9,401 nt of DNA from Candidatus Nanopelagicales bacterium (lineage in GTDB: Bacteria; Actinomycetota; Actinomycetes; S36-B12; UBA10799): positions 1 through 9,401 of the forward strand of contig JAUYKX010000276.1 of NCBI GenBank assembly GCA_030699055.1. Reading direction: 5' to 3'. The position numbers and the translations under genes were made by a program. The notes beneath the pieces were generated by a model. That model was not told the origin of the DNA. It saw nothing but the letters and a program-made list of their open reading frames with translations, and did no database searches. Below, one piece after another: positions 1-6,777 of this stretch (position 1 is the first letter of the stretch; the number at the start of each line of letters is the position of its first letter).

Positions 1-837
1 CTGCTGGGCAGCGTTGGTGAACCGATCAATCCGGAAGCCTGGATCTGGTACCGCGAGGTCATCGGCGCCGGCCGGTGTCCGGTTGTCGACACCTGGTGGC
101 AAACGGAAACCGGCGCCATCATGATCAGTCCGCTGCCCGGAGTCACACCCTGTAAGCCCGGTTCGGCGATGGGCCCGCTGCCGGGTGTGGCCGCCACGGT
201 CGTCGACGACGACGGCCGCGAGGTGGGGCGGGACGAGGGCGGGTATCTGGTGATTCGGCGGCCTTGGCCCGCCATGCTGCGCGGAATCTGGGGAGACGAC
301 CAACGCTATATCGACCAGTACTGGTCGCGCTGGCCGGGCGTCTACTTCGCGGGCGACGGGGCCAAGTACGACGAGGACGGGGCCTTGTGGCTGTTGGGGC
401 GGGTCGACGATGTCATGAATGTTTCCGGTCACCGGATATCGACCACCGAGGTCGAGTCGGCGCTGGTGTCGCACCCCGAGGTCGCCGAAGCGGCTGTCGT
501 GGGCGCCAACGATCCCACTACCGGTCAGGCGATCGCCGCCTTTGTGATCCTTCGGGCCAGCACTGCGCCACTTGACAGCCTGGCGGACGAGTTGAAACGC
601 CATGTCAGCGCCGAGATCGGACCAATCGCCCGACCCAAGCGCATCCTCCTGGTCACCGAGTTACCCAAGACCCGCTCCGGGAAGATCATGCGGCGTCTCC
701 TTCGCGACGTGGCTGAGCACCGCGCGCTGGGCGACGTGACCACCCTCGCCGACCCGGCGGTGATGCGGCTCATCACCGAGGGTCTGGAGTCCGGGGGACC
801 AGAGGGCCCGGAGTCCGGCGCCCCTGCGCCGTCGTAG
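1..837 (+). CDS. acs: Acetyl-CoA synthetase (AMP-forming), C-terminal part, 5' truncated
   Basis: This is the last 278 residues of an acetyl-CoA synthetase; the frame is open from base 1 and the gene starts before the window. The enzyme turns acetate, ATP and CoA into acetyl-CoA via acetyl-AMP in the cytoplasm. Visible motifs, in order, are the adenylation motif TWWQTETG (residues 33-40 of the fragment), the ATP-ribose aspartate in FAGDG, the hinge motif [13 protein letters not shown], and the C-terminal [11 protein letters not shown]. The lysine of SGK (codon 682-684) is the catalytic one and the usual site of inhibitory acetylation in this family. The protein ends in a Gly/Pro/Ser-rich tail ([17 protein letters not shown]) that looks lineage-specific. 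The nhaA start lies 12 bases downstream, so co-transcription is likely. The identification is secure; the N-terminal domain cannot be judged. Confidence 0.97.
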   Translation: MLGSVGEPINPEAWIWYREVIGAGRCPVVDTWWQTETGAIMISPLPGVTPCKPGSAMGPLPGVAATVVDDDGREVGRDEGGYLVIRRPWPAMLRGIWGDDQRYIDQYWSRWPGVYFAGDGAKYDEDGALWLLGRVDDVMNVSGHRISTTEVESALVSHPEVAEAAVVGANDPTTGQAIAAFVILRASTAPLDSLADELKRHVSAEIGPIARPKRILLVTELPKTRSGKIMRRLLRDVAEHRALGDVTTLADPAVMRLITEGLESGGPEGPESGAPAPS

Positions 838-849
838 AAGACTGGCTCG

Positions 850-2040
850 ATGAGGAAACGCCGCGAATGGCTCGCGGATACGCTGCGCAACGAGACGGCA
901 GGCGGGGTTTTGCTGCTGGCAGCGGCGACCACCGCGGTAGTGATCGCCAATTCGCCCTGGAGCGCGGCGTACGAAGATCTGGCCAACTTCGAGATCGGCC
1001 CGGAGGCCCTCCACCTGCGACTTAGCCTGCAGGACTGGGCGGCCGACGGACTGCTCGCCGTGTTCTTCTTCGTCGCGGGCCTTGAGTTGAAGTACGAGTT
1101 GGTGCGTGGCTCGCTGAAGCACTTCGCGACGGCGATTGTCCCAGCCGCGTCCGCTCTCGGCGGAATGATCGTGCCAGCCTTGATCTTTCTGGGAATCAAC
1201 CTGGCGATGCCGGGGGGAGAGCCCGGGGGTTGGGGCATACCGCTGGCGACGGATATCGCATTTGCCCTTGCGGTTCTGGCCGTCTTCGGACGAACACTGC
1301 CCCTTCCTCTCAGGGCGTTCCTGCTCACCCTTGCCATCGTTGACGATCTTGGGGCCATTCTCGTCATCGCGATCTTCTACTCCGGGTCGGTCAATTTGAT
1401 CGCCCTCCTGGGGGCCGCCGTGGCGTGCGCATTGTTCGGCTTCGCCCAGAAGCGGAGGATCACCTCCGGCGTGGTCTACGTCCCCCTGGCCCTGATTGCC
1501 TGGGTCCTGATGCACACCGCCGGGATCCACGCGACGGTCGCCGGGGTCATACTCGGCCTGCTGATGAGAGTCCGGCCCGACCCTGGCGAGGAAGAAGCTC
1601 CGGCGGAACGGATGCAACACGTGCTTCATCCTTGGTCCGCCGGCGTCTGTGTTCCCCTGTTCGCTTTCTTCGCCGCCGGAGTGACCATCACCGGTCTCGA
1701 CGTCGGCGAGCTGGTCTCGGCTCCGGTCTCGCTCGGAATTCTCGTGGGCCTGGTCGTCGGCAAGCCGCTGGGTGTCGTCGGGGCGGCCTGGCTGGTGACC
1801 CGGTTTTCCTCAGCCCGGCTTCGGGCCCCGATGCGAATGAAGGACGTCGCGGCCATCGGCGTGTTGGCCGGAATCGGATTCACAGTGTCTCTGTTGATCG
1901 CCCAGCTCGCGTTCGCGCCCGGCTCCGACCAACTGGCCGAAGCCAAGGTGGCGATACTCCTGGCCTCAGTCGTCGCCACGGCCCTCTCGGCGCTGGCCCT
2001 GGCGGGCCGAAATCGCCATCATGGACCCCCCAGCGGGTAG
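850..2040 (+). CDS. nhaA: Na+/H+ antiporter NhaA
   Basis: A 396-residue polytopic membrane protein of the NhaA family, which exports Na+ (or Li+) in exchange for protons and controls cytoplasmic pH and salt. About a dozen hydrophobic segments are spread over the whole length. The ion-binding signature is intact: LAIVDDLGAI holds D165-D166, equivalent to E. coli D163-D164, and PLATDIAFAL holds D135, equivalent to E. coli D133. VVGKPLG carries the conserved lysine (K305) of the TM X region. The N-terminus (RREWLADTLRNETAGGVLL) is typical, and the length is close to the family norm. The ATG at 850 follows the acs stop by 12 bases and has only a weak Shine-Dalgarno (AGAAG), which fits translation as part of an acs operon. 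I infer no special role beyond ion homeostasis. Confidence 0.96.
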   Translation: MRKRREWLADTLRNETAGGVLLLAAATTAVVIANSPWSAAYEDLANFEIGPEALHLRLSLQDWAADGLLAVFFFVAGLELKYELVRGSLKHFATAIVPAASALGGMIVPALIFLGINLAMPGGEPGGWGIPLATDIAFALAVLAVFGRTLPLPLRAFLLTLAIVDDLGAILVIAIFYSGSVNLIALLGAAVACALFGFAQKRRITSGVVYVPLALIAWVLMHTAGIHATVAGVILGLLMRVRPDPGEEEAPAERMQHVLHPWSAGVCVPLFAFFAAGVTITGLDVGELVSAPVSLGILVGLVVGKPLGVVGAAWLVTRFSSARLRAPMRMKDVAAIGVLAGIGFTVSLLIAQLAFAPGSDQLAEAKVAILLASVVATALSALALAGRNRHHGPPSG

Positions 2041-2112
2041 CCTGCCCCTGGACCGGCGAGTCGGCCCCTTTGAGCCACCGGCTTATCGGACACGACGGTG
2101 CGAGAGGATGAA

Positions 2113-2532
2113 ATGTCAACCCAGACCAGTGATCGCGGCCAATCGGCCGATCCCACAATCCGCGAGCTGGTCGGCAGCGCGACCCGGGACGTATCGACGA
2201 TCATCTCGTGCCAGATTGAGTTGGCCAAAACCGAACTTCGGGACAGCGCTCGCCAGGCAGGATCCGCGTTTGGCTTGCTGGCCGCCGCCGCGGTGATGGG
2301 TTTCCTGGGATTCGTGTTCCTCCTCGTCACCGTTGCCTACGTGCTGGTGCAGCTTGGTCTGCCCAACTGGGCGGGATTCGGAATCGTGACCTTGTTGTTA
2401 CTGATCGTGACGGGAATCCTTGCCGCAGTCGGAAAGAAGCATGCAGACCGGGTGAAAGGCCCTGAACACTCCGTCGCGCAATTGGAACAAACGGGTAAGG
2501 CCATTGCTGCCATCGGATCCGCCCCCAGGTGA
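2113..2532 (+). CDS. Small two-helix membrane protein, 'phage holin family' type
   Basis: A 139-residue protein with a hydrophilic N-terminus (about 1-45), two adjacent hydrophobic segments (about 50-78 and 82-105) separated by a short LGLPNWAG turn, and a charged C-terminal tail. This matches the actinobacterial 'phage holin family protein' (Pfam Phage_holin_3_6). These are chromosomal proteins of unknown function, and no phage genes surround this one; the M. tuberculosis acs-ephE neighbourhood has a comparable membrane protein. The pre-membrane segment STIISCQIELAKTELRDSARQAG is amphipathic and typical of the family. I chose the ATG at 2113 because GAGAGGA at 2102-2108 lies at good distance; a GTG five codons upstream (2098) is possible but has no ribosome site. 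The stop overlaps the next gene's start (GTGA), so the two are probably translationally coupled. Confidence 0.85.
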   Translation: MSTQTSDRGQSADPTIRELVGSATRDVSTIISCQIELAKTELRDSARQAGSAFGLLAAAAVMGFLGFVFLLVTVAYVLVQLGLPNWAGFGIVTLLLLIVTGILAAVGKKHADRVKGPEHSVAQLEQTGKAIAAIGSAPR

Positions 2533-3464
2533 CCGATTCATTCGAGCACCGCGAGGTTCATGCCAACGGCACGCGGCTCCACGTGGTCGAAGCGGGCCGC
2601 GGACCGATGGTGCTGCTCGTTCACGGATTCCCCCTGTACTGGTGGACCTGGCGGAAGACCATCGAGCACCTGGCGGACAACGGGTTCCGGGCGGTCGCGG
2701 TCGACCTGCGCGGCTACGGAGGTAGTGACCACCCTCCTCGCGGATACGACGCGCCCAACCTGGCCTCGGACTTGGCCGGTGTCGTCCGAAGTCTGGGTGA
2801 ACCCGGTGCCGCCATCGTCGGCCACGGCACCGGAGGCCTGCTTGCCTGGACGACGGCCGCGCTGTTCCCTCAAGTCGTGCATCGACTTGTCGTGGTCGAT
2901 GCCCCTCATCCGGTGCGGATGCGCTATTCCCTGTTGCACGACCGGGCCCAACTGGCAGCCCTCAAGTATGTGATCGGATTTCAACGGCCCTGGCTTCCCG
3001 AGCGGCAGTTGTGCGCGAGCGACGCCGTCTGGGTCGACAGGTTTCTCCGACAGTGGTCAGGTAGCCCGGCCTGGCCGACCACAGAGGTATCCGACCGGTT
3101 CCGCCAGGAATTTCTGGTAAAGAACACCGCTCACTGTGCCCTGGAATTCGACCGCTGGGCCGTGCGATCAATACCTCGTCCGGATGGTCGGCGCTACATG
3201 AAGGCAATGCAGTTGTCACCGGTGACGGCTCCCGTCCTGCAACTGCACGGGGCCGGCGATCGGAACATCCTCCCCCGATCCGCTCTCGGATCAGAGAAAT
3301 TCGTTGCCGCCCCGTATGCCTGGCGCCTGATCGGGGGTGCCGGCCATTTTCCTCAAGAGGAAAAACCCGACGCATTCAACGAGATTCTGCTGGCCTGGCT
3401 ACTGAGCACCCCGCCCTGGTCGGACGAACCGCGAGCACTCTCAGGCGGCGCAGGCCCCGGTTGA
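2529..3464 (+). CDS. Alpha/beta-fold hydrolase, EphE-like, with nucleophile position occupied by Gly
   Basis: A 311-residue alpha/beta-hydrolase. It shows the oxyanion-hole motif VHGFP (31-35), the VDLRGYGGSDHPPRGYD segment typical of epoxide-hydrolase-like members, and the late acid and histidine (D244 in LHGAGDRN, H273 in GGAGHFPQEE). The nucleophile elbow, normally G-x-Asp/Ser-x-G, reads G98-H99-G100-T101-G102, so the nucleophile position is glycine. The protein may therefore be a non-catalytic member, or may use a different residue. Its place next to marP matches M. tuberculosis ephE, but I do not assign the symbol because epoxide hydrolase activity is doubtful. The start is a GTG whose last three bases belong to the upstream TGA. 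The 3' end overlaps marP convergently by 24 bp. A short Gly/Pro-rich tail follows the fold. Confidence 0.88.
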   Translation: MTDSFEHREVHANGTRLHVVEAGRGPMVLLVHGFPLYWWTWRKTIEHLADNGFRAVAVDLRGYGGSDHPPRGYDAPNLASDLAGVVRSLGEPGAAIVGHGTGGLLAWTTAALFPQVVHRLVVVDAPHPVRMRYSLLHDRAQLAALKYVIGFQRPWLPERQLCASDAVWVDRFLRQWSGSPAWPTTEVSDRFRQEFLVKNTAHCALEFDRWAVRSIPRPDGRRYMKAMQLSPVTAPVLQLHGAGDRNILPRSALGSEKFVAAPYAWRLIGGAGHFPQEEKPDAFNEILLAWLLSTPPWSDEPRALSGGAGPG

Positions 3465-4637
3465 CACCGGACGGGTGGCGCTGCGACCGGCCTTGATCGC
3501 GGGCTCCACCTGGTCGGCGGTCAGCGCATAGGCGGTATCAGGATCGTCCTGCGCCTGCGCGAAGATCACCCCGAGGACTGCCCCTTCCAGATCGATCAGC
3601 GGGCCACCGGAGTTACCCGGTCGCGCCGTGCCGCGCAATACGTAGATCTCCCGGGTCACACCGGGCTTGCCGTAGATGTCCGTGCCCTGTGCGGTCTGAG
3701 CGGGAACGACGCCGCGAACTCGCGCGGCGGTCGCGGTCATGGGCCCGCCACCGGGGTACCCCGCGATGATCGCGTCGGTACCGCGTGGGGCCTCCCCGGC
3801 TATCGGCAACGGCTTGGCCCGCAGTTCCGGCACCTCCAGCACCGCCACATCTATCTTGGGATCGAAGTACACGGTGTCGGCGTCGTAGACCTTGCTGCTC
3901 TCGGGAAGATGCACCTTGGGCTTGGCAACTCCCGCCACGACATGCGCATTGGTGATCACCCGTTGCGGCGCGAACACAAACCCGGATCCGGTGAAGGCCT
4001 TGCGGCAGGAGTCGGAGTTACCCTCGACCCTTACGACCGAGAGTAAAGCCGACTGAACCTCCGGATCGTCGACAATTGCCGTTGCCGGCGGCTCAATCTG
4101 GCCGGGAACGAATACCTCGAGTGAATCGAACAACTGCGGTAGCCCAGTCGTGTCGATCATCGCCCGGAACTGCAGAACGACCGACTTGACCGGACCGGGA
4201 ATGTAACGGTCCAAGTTCGTAAGTATCACGGAGGCCCTGATCTGCTCACCGATCCCGGCGGAAGGGGCGACCGCCAAAGCCCCGGCCAATATCCAGATGA
4301 TGACGACGAGACCGGCGGCGTTCAGCGCGGCACCACCGACCTGATCGACCGTCCTCGCTGATTTCCAGTTGATCCTGTTGCGGATCCGTGCTCCAACCGT
4401 CGAGCCGAGCACCTGGCCGACCAGGGCGAGCCCGATAATGCAGCCGACCGTTATCGCGGTCGCCGTTCCGCCGCGGGCGTCGAATCGTTCGATCACCTCA
4501 GCGGCCAGGAACACGCCCCCGATTCCCCCACCGATGAAACCGACGAAGGCCAGCAGCGCGGCCACAAAGCCCAGCCGCCACCCCGACCAGGCGAACACGG
4601 CAACCGCCACAAGCAGTCCGATGTCAACAACGTTCAT
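3441..4637 (-). CDS. marP: MarP-family membrane-bound serine protease (CvpA domain plus trypsin-like domain)
   Basis: A 398-residue protein, the same size as M. tuberculosis MarP (Rv3671c), which is needed for acid and oxidative stress resistance. Residues 1-125 form a CvpA/colicin-V-production-type domain with four hydrophobic segments (about 3-18, 22-48, 59-80, 102-124). A linker and an extracytoplasmic chymotrypsin-like protease domain follow. The catalytic triad is visible: H232 (ITNAHVVAG), D263 (KIDVAVL) and S343 (GTARPGNSGGP). C211 and C396 match the cysteines whose disulfide is reported to control MarP activity. The ATG at 4637 overlaps the upstream Nudix stop (ATGA) and is preceded by AGGGACAGGGCAGGAC. 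An in-frame extension of 110 residues upstream is the shadow of the Nudix gene. It is the last gene of a leftward nth-Nudix-marP operon. Confidence 0.96.
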   Translation of the reverse strand: MNVVDIGLLVAVAVFAWSGWRLGFVAALLAFVGFIGGGIGGVFLAAEVIERFDARGGTATAITVGCIIGLALVGQVLGSTVGARIRNRINWKSARTVDQVGGAALNAAGLVVIIWILAGALAVAPSAGIGEQIRASVILTNLDRYIPGPVKSVVLQFRAMIDTTGLPQLFDSLEVFVPGQIEPPATAIVDDPEVQSALLSVVRVEGNSDSCRKAFTGSGFVFAPQRVITNAHVVAGVAKPKVHLPESSKVYDADTVYFDPKIDVAVLEVPELRAKPLPIAGEAPRGTDAIIAGYPGGGPMTATAARVRGVVPAQTAQGTDIYGKPGVTREIYVLRGTARPGNSGGPLIDLEGAVLGVIFAQAQDDPDTAYALTADQVEPAIKAGRSATRPVSTGACAA

Positions 4638-5323
4638 GTCCTGCCCTGTCCCTCGACGAGCCGCCCAGCCACATCGATGTCGACCAGCCGCCCTGGTTCC
4701 CACGGTCGCTCCCACCCGCCGGCGGCGAGCAGGCGAGACAACAGTCCGCCGGTGAACCCCCAAACCAGCAGGTCTCGCACCTCGAAGCCGTGGCCAATGT
4801 AGCCGGACGGGTGACGAACTTTCACCCGAGCGACCGGGTCGGTCAATTCCGACACGTCGACCCGATGAACCGCCGACACCTCGTCGGCGTCTGCCGGGGT
4901 GATCGGGCAGGGCCGGTGCCACCAGGCCACGATCGGGGTGACCGCATACCCGCTGGGGGGCACCCACAGCCGCGGGAGTTGGGCGACGGGCGTGACGCCG
5001 TCGGGATCCAGGTTGGTCTCTTCGGCCGCTTCGCGAAGGGCTACCGCCACCGGTCCCTGGTCGTCGGGCTCGGCAGCGCCGCCGGGAAAGGCCACCTGCC
5101 CGGAATGCGATCTGATGCCCAACGCCTTCTCGATCAGCACGACGTCCGGGCCCGATTCGGTACCGCCGCTGAAGAGCACCAGGACGGCAGACTCGCGCAC
5201 CGGCACACCGGCCGGTGGCATGAGCCTCGAAAGATCGGCCCCCCGGATCCCGGCCAGGGACCGGGCCAGAGGCCCCATCCAGTCCGGCAGCTCATGGCTG
5301 TCCAAGAGCAGGCGGCCGGTCAC
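4634..5323 (-). CDS. Nudix hydrolase, CoA-pyrophosphatase (UPF0035) type
   Basis: A 229-residue Nudix hydrolase. The segment LGIRSHSGQVAFPGG (68-82) resembles the UPF0035 signature that marks CoA diphosphatases, which cleave CoA and acyl-CoA to 3',5'-ADP and phosphopantetheine. The Nudix box runs from G81 to L105 with REAAEET at 97-103; the metal-binding glutamates E98, E101 and E102 are present. The glycine normally following the EE pair is N104. WVPPSGYAVTPIVAWW downstream is typical of the subfamily. The GTG start at 5323 forms a GTGA overlap with the nth stop; the open frame continues 43 codons further upstream but only as a shadow of nth. The nearest Shine-Dalgarno is a modest TAGG inside a 15-bp tandem repeat. 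The substrate is inferred from the signature only. Confidence 0.88.
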   Translation of the reverse strand: MTGRLLLDSHELPDWMGPLARSLAGIRGADLSRLMPPAGVPVRESAVLVLFSGGTESGPDVVLIEKALGIRSHSGQVAFPGGAAEPDDQGPVAVALREAAEETNLDPDGVTPVAQLPRLWVPPSGYAVTPIVAWWHRPCPITPADADEVSAVHRVDVSELTDPVARVKVRHPSGYIGHGFEVRDLLVWGFTGGLLSRLLAAGGWERPWEPGRLVDIDVAGRLVEGQGRT

Positions 5324-6000
5324 CGGTTGCCTACCGATGGGTTGCCTACCGATGGGCACAGCGAAGCGACGACACACTCCCCGCACCCGGGGTTGCGCGC
5401 CCGGCAACAGGATCGACCATGCGCGATCAGACGATGGGTGAGGCCGACCCACCGCGAGCTCGGGAACAAACCCATCAGATCCACCTCGATCCGATCCGGT
5501 TCGCGGGCTTGGGTCCAGCCCAAGCGCCGCGACACCCGCGCGACATGGGTGTCGACCGCGATCCCCGGAACACCGAAGGCATTCCCCAATACCACATTGG
5601 CTGTCTTGCGACCGACTCTAGGCAAGGTGACCAAATCGTCCATTCGATCCGGGACTCGCCCGCCGAATTTGTCGCAGATCTCCCGGGCCGCGCCAACGAT
5701 CGATCGAGCCTTGTTCCGGAAAAGACCAAGGGGTTTGATGATCTCCTCCACCGCTGACGGGTCGGCCGCCGCCAAGGCCTCCGGACCCGGGAAGGACCCG
5801 AACAACTCCGGCGAGACTAGGTTGACCTTCACGACGGTGCATAGGGCGGACAGTACGGTCGCGACCAACAACTCAAACGGGTTCTCGAAATTCAGGGCAC
5901 AACGGGCATCGGGATACTCCCGAGCGAGCATCCGGTCGACCCTCCTCGCCCGCCGCACGGAATCAACTCCGCCGGCCCGAACGTCAAGTCCTACCGCCAT
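5320..6000 (-). CDS. nth: Endonuclease III (DNA glycosylase / AP lyase), with altered motif residues
   Basis: A 226-residue member of the endonuclease III family, which removes oxidised pyrimidines and nicks abasic sites in base-excision repair. The catalytic lysine K132 (VGRKTANV) and aspartate D150 (AVDTHVARV) are present, as is the iron-sulfur motif C199-x6-C206-x2-C209-x5-C215. Three usually conserved positions differ. The LSAQ-T-D segment reads LSALCTVVKVN, so Gln is L53 and Asp is V56. The helix-hairpin-helix LPGVG reads LPRVG (R128, an AGA codon). The tail PSVGNPSVGNR contains a duplication made by a 15-bp tandem repeat. The ATG at 6000 fits the family N-terminus (VRRARRVDRMLAREYP), although its ribosome site is weak; an ATG 26 codons upstream (6078) adds residues without family resemblance. 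First gene of the leftward operon; the thioredoxin-like gene next to nth in mycobacteria is absent here. Confidence 0.94.
   Translation of the reverse strand: MAVGLDVRAGGVDSVRRARRVDRMLAREYPDARCALNFENPFELLVATVLSALCTVVKVNLVSPELFGSFPGPEALAAADPSAVEEIIKPLGLFRNKARSIVGAAREICDKFGGRVPDRMDDLVTLPRVGRKTANVVLGNAFGVPGIAVDTHVARVSRRLGWTQAREPDRIEVDLMGLFPSSRWVGLTHRLIAHGRSCCRARNPGCGECVVASLCPSVGNPSVGNR
5325..5354. repeat. 15-bp perfect tandem duplication at the nth/Nudix junction
   Basis: The unit GGTTGCCTACCGATG occurs twice head to tail (5325-5339 and 5340-5354), followed by two more matching bases. On the minus strand it encodes the repeated VGNPS in the nth tail. It also lies just upstream of the GTG start of the Nudix gene, where each copy contributes a TAGG that could act as a Shine-Dalgarno. 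Because 15 is a multiple of three, the nth frame is kept. Confidence 0.9.
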
Positions 6001-6185
6001 GACGGCCAGCGTACGGCGCTCGCGACCGAGCACTCTCCCTTGCGCCCGATCGAGTGGTCTGGCGATCAGCGACAACAATCACGGTCAAGGTCAGGCATAT
6101 CCGGTCGATATCACAAACTGGAACGCCGGCATGCTCGCCGGCACGCTCGCGGAGGCATCGCGGGCACTTGACACGACAAGGAGTC
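6001..6185. promoter_or_regulatory. Divergent control region between nth and rsiG
   Basis: This 185-base gap separates leftward nth from rightward rsiG and must hold promoters for both. It is visibly less GC-rich at 6070-6120. I see a perfect inverted repeat ATATC-N5-GATAT at 6097-6111, a six-base-pair hairpin GCCGGC-ATGCTC-GCCGGC at 6125-6142 that would lie in the rsiG leader, and TTGACC on the minus strand at 6084-6089 without a good -10 partner. A TTGACA at 6168-6173 is too close to the rsiG start to serve it. No convincing Crp half-site pair (TGTGA-N6-TCACA) is present; only the right half TCACA at 6111-6115 matches well. Confidence 0.5.
6085..6111 (+). promoter_or_regulatory. Weak candidate WhiG/FliA-type promoter upstream of rsiG
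   Basis: TCAAGGTC at 6085-6092 and GTCGATAT at 6104-6111 are separated by 11 bases. The classical FliA/WhiG pattern is TAAAGTTT-N11-GCCGATAA. The match is 5 of 8 and 6 of 8 positions with exactly the expected spacing, which would put transcription start near 6120 and leave a leader of about 65 bases. A match of this quality can arise by chance; it is noted because the downstream gene encodes the anti-sigma factor family that controls WhiG. Confidence 0.2.
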
Positions 6186-6761
6186 ATGGTGGCAGCGCAC
6201 GACACCACAGCGATCCAGGCCGGATTGCCCGAGTCGGTGCCACACGACGCTCCCCCGAGGAACCGGCGCCGGCGGGAAGCACCCGCCAGAGATCTCGCCT
6301 ACGACCATCTTTCCCTGTCGGGGCTGCGGGAATTGAGGCGTGAACTCTGGTCCGAGGAAGGACGGGTTTCTTATTGGCGGAGAATTCTCCAGGCCAAACT
6401 CGACCTGATCGTGGACGGGGCCACGCGTTCGGGTGCGACCACGGACGCCCTTTCACGAATCCTCAACGGACATCTCGGCCGCTCGCGTCGTAGCGGCCTG
6501 ACGCAGATCCAGCCAGTTGAGGGGGGCGAACCCATAGCCGATGTCGAGCGGCTTTGGAACATGCTGGCTGACGGTGACACCGAGCCGAAGGAGCTGGTGG
6601 AGGCGCTACGGGATGCCGAAACCGTCCTGTCGCGTCGTCGAGCGGAGATTCATCAAGAGATTGACCGGGTTACCGGTCAGCTGATCGCCCGGTATCGCGA
6701 GAACCCCGCGCTCGTCTTTTCGGCCTTACCTGCCCGGGTTGGTGCCGGACACCGGTTCTGA
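6186..6761 (+). CDS. rsiG: RsiG-family c-di-GMP-responsive anti-sigma factor
   Basis: A 191-residue soluble, mostly helical protein, formerly annotated in this family as AmfC or 'aerial mycelium formation protein'. In Streptomyces, RsiG loaded with c-di-GMP holds the sporulation sigma factor WhiG inactive. The c-di-GMP signature E-x3-S-x2-R-x3-Q-x3-D is complete at E58-S62-R65-Q69-D73. It recurs at E145-S149-R152-H156-D160 with Gln replaced by His. Two long charged helices (about 44-78 and 135-171) carry these motifs, joined by a linker with LSRILNGHLG; a basic stretch NRRRR lies at 26-30. AAGGAG at 6178-6183 is only two bases from the ATG at 6186 but five from the GTG at 6189, so the GTG may be the real start. 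It lies 158 bases upstream of crp. The sigma partner is not in the window, so WhiG binding is inferred from the family. Confidence 0.88.
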   Translation: MVAAHDTTAIQAGLPESVPHDAPPRNRRRREAPARDLAYDHLSLSGLRELRRELWSEEGRVSYWRRILQAKLDLIVDGATRSGATTDALSRILNGHLGRSRRSGLTQIQPVEGGEPIADVERLWNMLADGDTEPKELVEALRDAETVLSRRRAEIHQEIDRVTGQLIARYRENPALVFSALPARVGAGHRF

Positions 6762-6763
6762 CC

Positions 6764-6769
6764 AGAGGA
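6764..6769 (+). promoter_or_regulatory. Shine-Dalgarno AGAGGA serving an ATG at 6778, not crp
   Basis: This is the best ribosome-binding sequence in the rsiG-crp gap. It sits eight bases upstream of the ATG at 6778, which opens a 49-codon frame out of phase with crp. That placement supports a possible translated leader ORF. Confidence 0.45.
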
Positions 6770-6777
6770 AATCAGTC

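Noticed and set aside
525..1629. Long - strand frames opposite acs and nhaA
   Set aside because: Both sense genes are secure by motif; the antisense translations are low-complexity Arg/Gly/Asp-rich.
2113..2532. 'Phage holin' as evidence of a prophage
   Set aside because: The name comes from a protein family common on actinobacterial chromosomes at this locus; no lysin, structural or integrase genes are nearby.
4638..4967. 110-codon N-terminal extension of marP
   Set aside because: It lies inside the Nudix gene in another frame; starting at 4637 gives the family N-terminus and length and an ATGA coupling.
6097..6115. Possible Crp site upstream of rsiG
   Set aside because: Only the right half TCACA matches; the left half at the required spacing (TCCGG) does not.
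6054..6185. Upstream extension of rsiG to 6054
   Set aside because: It has no ribosome site, its residues resemble no family, and AAGGAG at 6178-6183 points to 6186 or 6189.
4790..6343. A 517-codon open frame on the + strand
   Set aside because: It runs antisense across the Nudix and nth genes, which have clear family motifs; the translation is Arg/Pro/Ser-rich without domains, a usual shadow in high-GC DNA.
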